A DNA stretch of 64,000 bases from Bimuria novae-zelandiae CBS 107.79 (lineage: Eukaryota; Ascomycota; Dothideomycetes; Pleosporales; Didymosphaeriaceae), in the NCBI GenBank assembly GCA_010015655.1, contig ML976680.1:489797-553796 (forward strand). Reading direction: 5' to 3'. A model generated the notes under the pieces. It saw only the letters and a list, made by a program, of their open reading frames with translations. It ran no database searches and was not told the DNA's origin. Positions 56,341 to 64,000 of the stretch are shown piece after piece (the first letter of the stretch is position 1; every line of letters starts with the position of its first letter). The translations under genes and the position numbers were made by a program.

Positions 56341-58180
56341 GGTAAGCGCCTCCCCGCTTTCATCGCCGTATATACCAAATTGTACTGCAGACGATGCAAT
56401 TAAAGGAATTACACCGACTTTTCTTGTTGCCAGGGTACTGTAAGGTATGCCGCATGATCCAGGGAGGCCCACAGGGCACCGACTGCAGCCCTCGCTGGCG
56501 CAGGCGATCGTTGAGCGCATAAAGGCAGGGCAAAATAACCACGAGATTTATAGATCTCTCGGAGTTGACCCCAAAAGTGTATGGAAATATCGACTCAACT
56601 TGGAAGCGTACGGCCAAGCGTACCCGCCGCGATGCGTGAGGCTCGGGAGACCACCGTCGCTACGGCAATGCCATAAGGACGCGCTGCTGGAGCTCCTACG
56701 GGGCAAGCCTACGGCGTATATCGATGAAATGCAGGCCTTCTTGTTCGATGAATTCGACATAGAAACGTCGGCGGCCACTATCACGAGAGCTCTCGCTGGC
56801 ATGAGGTGGAGTCGAAAAGCTGCGTCAAAAGCTGCCGCCGAACGCTATAAAGGTCTCCGTCGGGTGTTCCGCGCGCGCTGCTAATAGATATATAAACCAG
56901 AGCAGATTATCTGCCTCGACGAGAGCGCTTGCAATAAGAGAACTGGCGATAGAAAGTACGCCTAGTTAGCTATAAACATGCTGATAGACGTGAAATACTC
57001 AGCGCGACGCTTAGAGAGGTGGAGCTTGCTCCCTGCCATGGATAAGGACGGCTACGTCGATTATATAATATACCAAGGAGCGATCACCGCAGAACTGATG
57101 GAGGAGTTTCTAGCGAACAAAGTACTCCCCTATTGTAATCCTTGGCCGGGAAATCGATTAGTAATAGTCCTTGATAACGCCTCTATCTATAGGTCAGAAA
57201 ATCTTGTCACATTGTGCGCAGAGGCGGGCGTTGTGCTTAAATACTTGCCGCCATACTTGCCAGATTTCAACCTAATTAAGCAGACCTTTAAGGTGCTAAA
57301 AAACTAGATAAAAAGGCATTACAAATATACTTATATTTATAAAAATTTCGCCTACTTCTTAGAGGAAGTAGTGTAGAGCGTTTGCTATAATAAGTTAGCA
57401 TCCGCGCGAGGTTTTTTTAAGTTCTATAGATAGGTACTATAGGTGCTAGGCGCGGCGCAACACTATAGAGTTAGTATCTGCGACGATATCGCGGAGGTGG
57501 CCAAACCTCACCCGCTATTATTTAAAAAAATAACTTAATAGCTATGCAAGGTGTAACTAATATTACTAAATTAATTACTATTATCCGTTTTGCGATAGCA
57601 GTTATAGTAGAGGAGTTATAGTAAGAGAGGCGTTGGCGGCGTTAATAAAGTATAGTGTTTTAGGCAGGTCTTAAAGCCTCTATAAGTAACTTAATTATTA
57701 GGCAAGCGCGTACTTAGTTAAATTTTAATTAAAAGTAGCCTATGCACTATATATAAAATAGAGCTCTCTTCGCTAACGTCGCTAGCTCTCTACTTAATCA
57801 CCTCCCCTACGCAACCTGTTACGCTCTTTCTACTTTAGATTCTCTCTATACACCTCTACGGCGCCCTCCTTATCGCTCTCCGTAAGTCTATTATACCTGG
57901 ATCGCCACCGGATCGCCATTTTACGTAGGCGGAGGAGCAACGGCACTAGTAACTTAAAATGCTATTGTAACGAGGTAGGCACGGTCGAACACGTGGCCTT
58001 CTCTCGCTTATAGAGGTTCCGGCTAGGCTAGGATCAAACACTAGCGCTAGTGGCTGACCCTAGCATATCCTATATATATTATACTATACGAGTAATACTT
58101 GGCTTAAGTATTCTCGTGCGTACCTTTTGGTGCAGGTGAGGAAGTCACATAGTATTGGCTTAGTAAGCGGGGCGCTTACC
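56341..58180 (+). mobile_element. Tc1/mariner-type element, degenerate
   Basis: Imperfect inverted ends: GGTAAGCGCC(TC)CCCGCTT at 56341 and, inverted, GGTAAGCGCCCCGCTT at 58180, about 18-20 bp long. The left end adjoins TA (56339-56340), while the right is followed by TC, so the duplication is not intact. The transposase frame lies in the left half. The right half (57560-58140) is A+T-rich and includes CYCNEVGTVEHVAFS at about 57960-58005, similar to the C-terminal Cys/His motif of fungal LINEs, possibly another inserted remnant. Confidence 0.6.
56447..57400 (+). pseudogene. mariner-type transposase, RIP-damaged
   Basis: From ATG 56447: HTH region (LAQAIVERIKAGQNNHEIYR, SVWKYRLNL), GRPPSLRQC linker, then after a double stop at 56881-56886 the DDE_3 core: IICLDESACNKR (first Asp), RLVIVLDNASIYRSENL (second Asp) and LKYLPPYLPDFNLIKQTF (third, normally SPDFNPIE). 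A TAG after KYA and another after VLKN stand where Trp is common. Reading frame otherwise continuous. Confidence 0.85.
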
Positions 58181-58212
58181 TCATTACAGCTATTCCTACA
58201 CGGCGTACGGTA

Positions 58213-60321
58213 ACGTGTCCGTGCACCCAATGCACGGATTCAGCCAATGCACGCCGAACATCCGACGCGTCAAAACTCCCTACTTTCAACACGCGATAAC
58301 TCCACCAATATGGATCCAATTCAAGCTGCGATAGATGAGATCGAATCGCGAGAACCAGGAGAAGATTTTTCATATACAGAAATTGCTACTAGATATGGTG
58401 TTAATCGATCTACACTCTCACAAAGGCACCGAGGTGTTACCGCGACGCGTGCAGCTAACACAATTAATTAGCGAAAGCTCAACCCACAGCAAGAGCAGGA
58501 GCTTGTACGATATATTAAAAGGCTCACAGAGAGACATATACCTCCTACTAGAGAGATGATACAGAATTTTGCCTCGACGATAGCAAAGGAGCCAGTTAGC
58601 GAGAGCTGGGTTACCCGCTTTATTAATTAACACAGCATTTATCTTATCTCGCAATGGACCGTCGGCATGGACAGCAATTGCCACAAAGCTAATTTAGTGG
58701 ATAAATATCGCCTCTATTTTAATCTTGTATATAGTAAGATTGATTAATATCGCATAGATCTTTGTTATATCTACAATATGGATGAAAAAGGTGTCCTGAT
58801 TGGTATTGTTGGTAGAACAAAGAGGATATTTAGTAGACGAATGTGGGAGAAGAAGGAGGTTAGGGCATTACTCTAGGATGGTAATCGCGCGTGGATTACG
58901 CTCCTAGCATGTATCTGCGCTAATGGATTAGCTTTGCCGCTAAGCCTTATCTATGAGGCTGCCAACAAGGATATCTAATTAAGCTGGGTAGAGGATATTA
59001 AGGCAGGATATCATAAAGTCTTTATTACCTTATTATCCTCTGGCTGGACGAATAACGATATCGGGCTTGCCTGGCTTAAGCAGGTGTTTAATTGCTGTAT
59101 AAAAGAGAAGACTTAATAATTATATTAACTTTTAATTATAGACGGCCACGGATTTTATGTTACTATAGACTTTATTAACTACTATAATTAGAATAGGATC
59201 CTGCTTGCTGTCCTGCCTCCTTATTTAACTTATATACTTTAGCTACTTAATGTTGCGATGTTTAAGCCTCTATTAACAGCCTACTTAGCAGAGCTATCAA
59301 GATACCTTTATAGAAGCTAGGGCCTAGCTTCTATCACTAAAGGCGACTTCTTTCCCCTATTCTAGAATGCGTGGAAGGCCTCTTTTAAGGAATTAACTAT
59401 CCTTAGCTCTTTTAGAGCTATAGGTATATCGCCACCTGATCCTGACCCTATCCTTAATAGGTTCACCCAGGATCAAGAATTAGGCAATAGCTCCTTATTA
59501 GGGCTTAGCGATTATGACTAGAGAAAGATGGATAGGCTTATACGCTCTATAGTAAGTGATTAAAGTAGTAAGGATATATAGAAGCTTTATTAATTACTCT
59601 ACCACCTATCTGTTGAAAATGAGCTGCTTAAGCATGACAACGATGGGCTTAGGCAGGCGCTATCTATTAAGAAGAAGCGTAATAAGAAGAGTAAAGCTCT
59701 AGACCTTTAACAGCGCTAGGAGTATCATGGTGGGGCTATCTTATAGTTACTAAGGAAAGTAAGGGAGGCACGTTATCGTTAATTAATTAAGGAGCAAGAG
59801 GATAAGCAGTAGCAGCTTTAAAAAGTAGAAATAGCAGAGCTAAAGAAGGCAGCTAAGCTATACAAAGAGAAAATCCAGCAAGAAAAGCGTGCAGCGAGAG
59901 AGGCAGCGAAGAAGGCAAAGGAGAAGGAGAGAGCTGAAAAGGCAGCTCAGCGCACTGCCCAGAAGTCTGCCAATAACGCTAAAAAGGCTCTACAACTATC
60001 CCAAAGGAGTAAGAGAAAAGCTTCTCAGCCATCTCCACAGAGCAGAAAGCGTCAGAAACGTGTTGTTGATGCTACGGATGTTGGGGAGGCCTCAAAGGGC
60101 GCATCTGCTGCCCCAACCAAATCCACACGGAGCGGCCGCGACGTCAAGCTTCCAGATAGATTTAAATAGTGCAAATGAATCGCAGCTATCGATTTACTAT
60201 CCTAGTAGAAAATCTTATAATAATATTGTTTGTGGGTGGTTCTGCAGCCTTATTTCTAATAGAGCGTTTATGGTGTTCGGCGTGCATTGGCTGAATCCGT
60301 GCATTGGGTGCACGGACACGT
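58213..60321 (+). mobile_element. pogo/Fot1-type transposon, RIP-damaged
   Basis: Perfect 47-bp inverted repeats (58213-58259 and 60275-60321), starting ACGTGTCCGTGCACCCAATG, are flanked by TA (58211-58212 and 60322-60323). Total 2109 bp, the expected size for a Fot1-like element. It lies about 100 bp upstream of the F-box gene. Confidence 0.95.
58310..60169 (+). pseudogene. pogo-type transposase, one frame with many stops
   Basis: 619 codons in one unbroken frame without indels, start MDPIQAAIDEIESREPGEDF. HTH (FSYTEIATRYGVNRSTLSQR), a CENPB-like DNA-binding part, catalytic regions with IYNMDEKGV (first Asp) and LIIDGHGFYVTID (second), then LLNVAMFKPL where the third Asp of LDVAMFKPL is Asn. 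More than a dozen TAG/TAA codons interrupt it, most explained by TGG to TAG or CAA to TAA. The C-terminus is a Lys/Ala/Glu coiled coil and basic tail. The absence of indels shows RIP, not neutral decay, caused inactivation. Confidence 0.9.
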
Positions 60322-60424
60322 TAACGTCTTTGCCTGCACTGACTATTTAGGAAAGGGCACCACACCTGGTGCGTTATAACATCGTCTCCATTCCATTAGC
60401 TTCACCACCAACCTCAATAACAAC

Positions 60425-61891
60425 ATGGCGGCTTTTCTTAATTGTCCTACCGAACTCGTAGATACCATCCTCGAGCGAGTATCGTTCCGTGATCTTGCCG
60501 CTCTGAGCCTCGCGAGCAAGAAGCTGCATGAATTCGCAACGCCGCAGCTTTACTCGTACATTGACCTCAGCATCCATCGAGGGAACCCGCGCCCTATAAT
60601 TCACCTTACCCGGAGCGTTTTCAATAACCCTGAGCTTGCGAAGCATGTTAAATCCGTGCGTTTGCGCGATGGCGATGAGAAGATTCAAAAACTTTACAGA
60701 GGATACTCTTACGACGAAAGTGTTCCCGAGGTCTCTCCCCCGCGACCGACAGACGAGGATGGCATGCCAGAATTCATTAAATTCATTAAGAAGACCGGTC
60801 TACCGTATGCCCATCTCTGGATAGATAAATTGCGTATAGCCGACTTCAACGCTTTTGTCGCACTACTACTGTCACGCTTGCCTGACCTTAAGAGCTTTCG
60901 CATCGGATACGCAGCAGTCGTACCCTACGTTGAGAGGTCAGGTAAAAGGAACCCCCCAAACATCGCAGGCGAGAACCAGTTTCTTGGTAAACTGTTCCAG
61001 TCCGCTGTCTTTGATACATCCAACCATGGACTCTCGCGGTTCCAACAATTAGAAGAGATATCATTCCCTGGCCCGATAAGCGTCAATCCTGGCAAGAATC
61101 CCGACTTTTGTAATCCCTGTGATATGGTGGCTCTTCTTAGTCTTCCATCGATACGCAGTATCCGGGGCTGGTGTTGGAACCCCAGCTCGTTACCGTTCAC
61201 TTGGCCTACAGACCCACCAGATCCGGTTCACCTCACATCACTGACTCTTTCATACGTCCATGTCGACTTCTTAGCACAGATCTTAGCAAGGACTCGCGCT
61301 CTTAAAACCCTATGCTGGAAGTGGAAATGGATACAGGATACTCATCCCCTGAACACCGATACGATCGATCTCAATAGATTTGTCGAAGCGGTGCAACCCA
61401 TTCGGGATACTCTCGAGGACCTCACCATTGGTTTTGAGTTCGATGACATGTCTTGGGGTGGTATTGAACCCGGGATGATGAAAGCCTTGGGAACTTTGCA
61501 CGGCCTCGAGGGCTTCGCCAACATCAAGCGATTCCAGGCCCCTCTCGGGGTATTGCTCCCTGACTGGGACTGGAATGCCGGGGCAGATCCGACCAGACGA
61601 CTAGAAGACAGCTTGCCTCGCAACGTTGAGGTAGTGACGGTCACGGATGCGTTCATGTCAGATTATTATGCATACGACGAATATGAGGAATTGGACTTCG
61701 TCCGAGCCTGGCTCCTCGGGACTGCATCGACGAGGACACCACAGCTTAATGAGGTGTGTTATTATCTTGATCGCAATGCTTCTGAGTTTGAGGAAAAGAG
61801 TTACGAACCGATTAAGCAAATCTTTGAGGGAACGAATGTGAGATATAGGATTATCAAGGCGAGGGACGAGAAGCCGTGGGAAGCTGTGTGA
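60425..61891 (+). CDS. F-box protein
   Basis: A single exon of 488 residues. The first 45 residues (LNCPTELVDTILERVSFRDL, then AALSLASKKLHEFATPQLYS) form an F-box, which binds Skp1 in SCF ubiquitin ligases. The rest has irregular leucine-rich units (LPDLKSFRIGYAAV, LKTLCWKWKW, RFQQLEEISFPG), as in fungal F-box/LRR-type proteins. The target is unknown. Such genes are numerous and variable in Pezizomycotina. The frame is intact despite its position between two mobile-element blocks; the pogo element lies in its immediate upstream region. Confidence 0.85.
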   Translation: MAAFLNCPTELVDTILERVSFRDLAALSLASKKLHEFATPQLYSYIDLSIHRGNPRPIIHLTRSVFNNPELAKHVKSVRLRDGDEKIQKLYRGYSYDESVPEVSPPRPTDEDGMPEFIKFIKKTGLPYAHLWIDKLRIADFNAFVALLLSRLPDLKSFRIGYAAVVPYVERSGKRNPPNIAGENQFLGKLFQSAVFDTSNHGLSRFQQLEEISFPGPISVNPGKNPDFCNPCDMVALLSLPSIRSIRGWCWNPSSLPFTWPTDPPDPVHLTSLTLSYVHVDFLAQILARTRALKTLCWKWKWIQDTHPLNTDTIDLNRFVEAVQPIRDTLEDLTIGFEFDDMSWGGIEPGMMKALGTLHGLEGFANIKRFQAPLGVLLPDWDWNAGADPTRRLEDSLPRNVEVVTVTDAFMSDYYAYDEYEELDFVRAWLLGTASTRTPQLNEVCYYLDRNASEFEEKSYEPIKQIFEGTNVRYRIIKARDEKPWEAV

Positions 61892-62500
61892 AGAAAGCCG
61901 GCGAACGTGAAGGGGGTCATGTACGTTGTTGATACAAAACAGTAAGTTGCAAATGGCCTAGGTTTGACTTTGAGTACTCTTAGCTAGTGCCCTGATGTAT
62001 CGACACGAAGAGACCTCGATCTTGCCGTACGGAGGTGGTGAGAGGCCCTCTGTTATATCATACATTCATTTACCTTTTACCTTTAAAGTACTTATTCATC
62101 ATGTTAGACTCGTTCTTCCATGGGATGAATATCTTGTTAAAGGCCAATTACCTTACAGTGCTAGGCGAACAGTCTTAGTATAGCTGATCGTACTATTATC
62201 GTGTGGGGCGAAATACCGTACTATAGTACCATGGTAAAAGTAGTAGTACAGTCGGCGTGTATATTGCTTGCTCTGGGGCAATATAGTGTTCTGGAATATT
62301 CAACGCACTGTAGCGCTTGTGACCTGATGGTGTGTATTTTTGGACATATATTCAACCAGATAACCGAAGGATGATATATTGCTAAGATTGATAGCGCAAA
62401 GCACATGACCGCTATGCTGTATAACACAGGCTCGAAACACTGCGAAAGGTAGCATGACGTACAACCGCTAGAACACTAGCTTGACTGAATACCTGATATA
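61892..62500. other. Gene-free stretch with motif copy 7
   Basis: A+T-rich. The only distinctive element is motif copy 7 at 62258-62288. Small frames on both strands are unsupported. Confidence 0.5.
62258..62288 (+). repeat. Dispersed motif, copy 7 of 8
   Basis: TGTATATTGCTTGCTCTGGG then GCAATATAGTG. Preceded by AGTCGGCG as in copy 6. It is the most diverged copy at its 3' side. Confidence 0.45.
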
Positions 62501-63005
62501 CTACTCTTGGATGGGCGCAACAAAGGACAATTCCGCAAGGGGAGTTGGCACCCAGCCAGTTTTGGAGTAAGCCTCAGACCCGGGCTCGCGGTTGTCGAAC
62601 GTCTCTTTTGTGACTTCCTTGTCCATGACTTTACCGTGTCCAACAAGTCTGTCGCAGCCTCCGCCCTGTGATTCTGGTAAGTATTATTTTCGCTAGAGCT
62701 ACGACATCGTATACTTCTTAAAGCGGTCTTTGGGGGAAACGTACCTTATCTCCCTCTGAGCACGGGGCCCAGACGATAACCTTACCATCCTTCTCTTTGA
62801 CAGAAACGGTGAGGATTTTGGCCGCAGCGATGGGTTTGCCCGGATGTAGACGCTGCCATATCTGGGCGGCGCTCATCTCTCCACACTTCCCACCGTTCGA
62901 CTTTACCGAGGTGGTGCCGTCGTCCGGATTTTTGACTGCAGGTGAGGCGCAAAATTAGCGTGATTCGCAAAGACAAAGGGCTCAAGTACAGTACTACTAC
63001 CAGGT

Positions 63006-63073
63006 CAAAAGTCTGAGTACGATCGGGTGATGTATTGCCTATCCTGGGGCAACACACTGTACTCAGACTTTTG
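63006..63073. repeat. Perfect hairpin enclosing motif copy 8
   Basis: Arms CAAAAGTCTGAGTAC (63006-63020) and its exact reverse complement (63059-63073) enclose a 38-base loop that is almost entirely motif copy 8 (63031-63060, TGTATTGCCTATCCTGGGGC then AACACACTGT). The whole lies in an intron of the degenerate gene at 62501-63381. Confidence 0.8.
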
Positions 63074-63216
63074 AAACGGTACTGTAGGTGTGGAATTACG
63101 TACGACACTCATCGACCAATAGACCTACGTCGTTGTCCCTAGTATACGAAAGAGCAACGCCAGCCTTTTGCGAGCTAGCAATGATAAGGTCCGTGCCAGT
63201 AGGGAAGGCGGTCACC

Positions 63217-63342
63217 AGACTTGCCAACAATCAAGCCAATCAAGCCGATCTAACCAAATTTAGTAACACCTTAACCTACGCGAGCTAGTGGGTTACCATA
63301 TTAGGTTAGACCGGCTTGATTGGCTTGATTGTTGGCAAGTCT
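63217..63342. mobile_element. 126-bp MITE in a coding exon
   Basis: Inverted repeats of 39 bp with one mismatch (63217-63255 and 63304-63342), starting AGACTTGCCAACAATCAAGC, enclose a 48-bp A+T-rich centre. A perfect 10-bp direct repeat ggcggtcacc flanks it (63207-63216, 63343-63352). The 9-11 bp duplication class points to a Mutator-like (MULE) source. No other copy of this TIR is present in the window. Confidence 0.9.
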
Positions 63343-63381
63343 GGCGGTCACCATTGTCGGGTAGTTCGCAGCGTGAAAATC

Positions 63382-63596
63382 TGTCGCGGTAAGCAGAGTG
63401 CTGAGCGGACAGTACGCAGTGGAAAAGATTGTAGGATTGAACTGAGGTTGTACTATCTAGGAGCTACTGAAGATATAGGTGCGCGGGCACAAACAACGCT
63501 AGTCCCAGATAGGCATAGTACTCTCAACAGAGTGAGTAGCAATCATGCGAGGGTAGGAGTATCCATCTCAGAGGGTAAGAGCCATAAACCGTGACA
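63382..63596 (-). repeat. 3' LTR of a Ty1/copia element
   Basis: A 215-bp LTR, the inverted partner of the solo LTR at 9442-9649, differing by a 7-bp insertion and scattered substitutions. The bases adjoining its inner side on the minus strand, GCTGGGGGGTG (about 63597-63607), form a polypurine tract. The outer flank is aaatc (63377-63381). Confidence 0.92.
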
Positions 63597-63651
63597 CACC
63601 CCCCAGCTGGCGTGGACGCCCAGGCAGGGAGTCAATGACAGCTGATCAGCA

Positions 63652-64000
63652 TCAGTGTATGTAGATACCATCAAGATCGTCGCCATCGGTTTGACGCAGG
63701 CCCTTCAGGCGCTCGGTAATATCAACAAGGCCAATTTGGCGGACGAAGTCTGCAAACTTCTGCTTAGGTAGAATCTTTGTAAGTCCGTCGGCAGGCATAT
63801 AATCGGTGGGGACCTATTTGACGTTGATACGTGAGGCGGTGACCTCCTGTCGAATCTAGAGCTGGTGGATGTCGACGTGCTTGACTTTTGTATGAAGCTT
63901 GTCTTGCTGTTTGGTAACAATACCAACGGTTTGCTGATTATCACACCAAATAGTAGGTGTACAGTCGAGAGTGAGGTCAATACTAGAGAAAAATCGCATC
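63652..64000 (-). pseudogene. pol: Ty1/copia pol, RNase H end (truncated by window edge)
   Basis: Minus-strand frame into the window edge reads DNQQTVGIVTKQ, HTKVKHVDIH, VPTDYMPADGLTKILPKQKF, the conserved C-terminal RNase H region of copia polyproteins, and ends at TGA 63652-63654. Two TAGs (at 63856 and 63814) stand where Trp is expected (QLWIRQE, KWVPTD), RIP-type changes. The rest lies beyond 64000. Confidence 0.88.

Larger units (their letters stand above)
62501..63381 (-). pseudogene. Gene fragment of unknown function, cut by a copia element and a MITE
   Basis: Exons on the minus strand: 63381-63104 (containing a 126-bp MITE at 63217-63342 and its target duplication), 62935-62745 and 62665-62501, with introns of 168 and 79 bp. 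Translation gives FHAANYPTMVTAFPTGTDLI, ASSQKAGVALSYTRDNDVGL, then KCGEMSAAQIWQRLHPGKPI and a C-terminus near WVPTPLAELSFVAPIQE. The upstream part is missing at the copia LTR boundary (63382). The first intron holds motif copy 8 in a hairpin. Splice sites and frame remain good, so the gene was disrupted recently. Family not recognised. Confidence 0.6.

Noticed and set aside
1..64000. CRISPR arrays, bacterial operons, biosynthetic gene cluster
   Set aside because: No regularly spaced repeats, no bacterial gene organisation, and no polyketide, peptide or terpene synthase; the oxidoreductase at 45.5 kb stands alone.

Overview
This window reads as nuclear DNA of a filamentous ascomycete (Pezizomycotina; the class cannot be fixed from this sequence alone). 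Housekeeping genes carry short GT-AG introns of about 47-240 bp with CTAAC/CTGAC-like branch sites. The recognisable gene set is eukaryotic: an HDEL-tailed protein disulfide isomerase, Dhh1-type helicase, Spt7, ribosomal eS26, importin Pse1/Kap121, Vps4 and prefoldin 6. Most transposons show the stop-codon and Asp-to-Asn changes expected from RIP (repeat-induced point mutation; CpA to TpA on either strand).

Layout. 1-9.7 kb is a repeat block. A 6.8-kb Ty3/gypsy element (1058-7872, minus strand, perfect 5-bp target duplication) lies between two CCGTA-rich ends of what may be an older hAT transposon. A degenerate unrecognised gene and a solo copia LTR follow. 9.8-20 kb is a gene island: an unrecognised Glu/Asp-rich gene, PDI, DHH1, a mitochondrial-type rhomboid and a small zinc-finger gene. 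20.5-24.9 kb is a nested insertion: a piggyBac-type element inside a Tc1/mariner element inside a broken paralogue of that zinc-finger gene. 25-42.3 kb is a second gene island: AT-hook protein, SPT7, VanZ-like protein, RPS26, CBS-PB1 protein, GDSL esterase and an amino-acid transporter. 43.0-44.9 kb is a pogo/Fot1-type element with a 680-base assembly gap and no RIP-type stops in the part that can be read. 45.5-55.3 kb holds a zinc-type oxidoreductase, PSE1, VPS4, prefoldin 6 and a small coiled-coil protein. 56.3-64 kb is again repeat-rich: a mariner element, a second and RIP-damaged pogo element, an intact F-box gene, a gene fragment interrupted by a 126-bp MITE, and the 3' end of a Ty1/copia element that runs off the right edge and shares its LTR family with the solo LTR at 9.4 kb.

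The host genes look like ordinary unlinked cellular functions (protein folding, mRNA decay, chromatin, transport, endosomal sorting), not a pathway cluster. The most unusual signal is a short dispersed motif, core consensus near TATTGCCTATCCTGGGG, found eight times on both strands. Copies lie just upstream of VPS4, in an intron of a degenerate gene inside a perfect hairpin, and inside two 122-bp repeats. Also notable are the opposite-strand ORF in the gypsy element, the three-level nested insertion, and a piggyBac-type element whose ends are flanked by TA where TTAA is expected.
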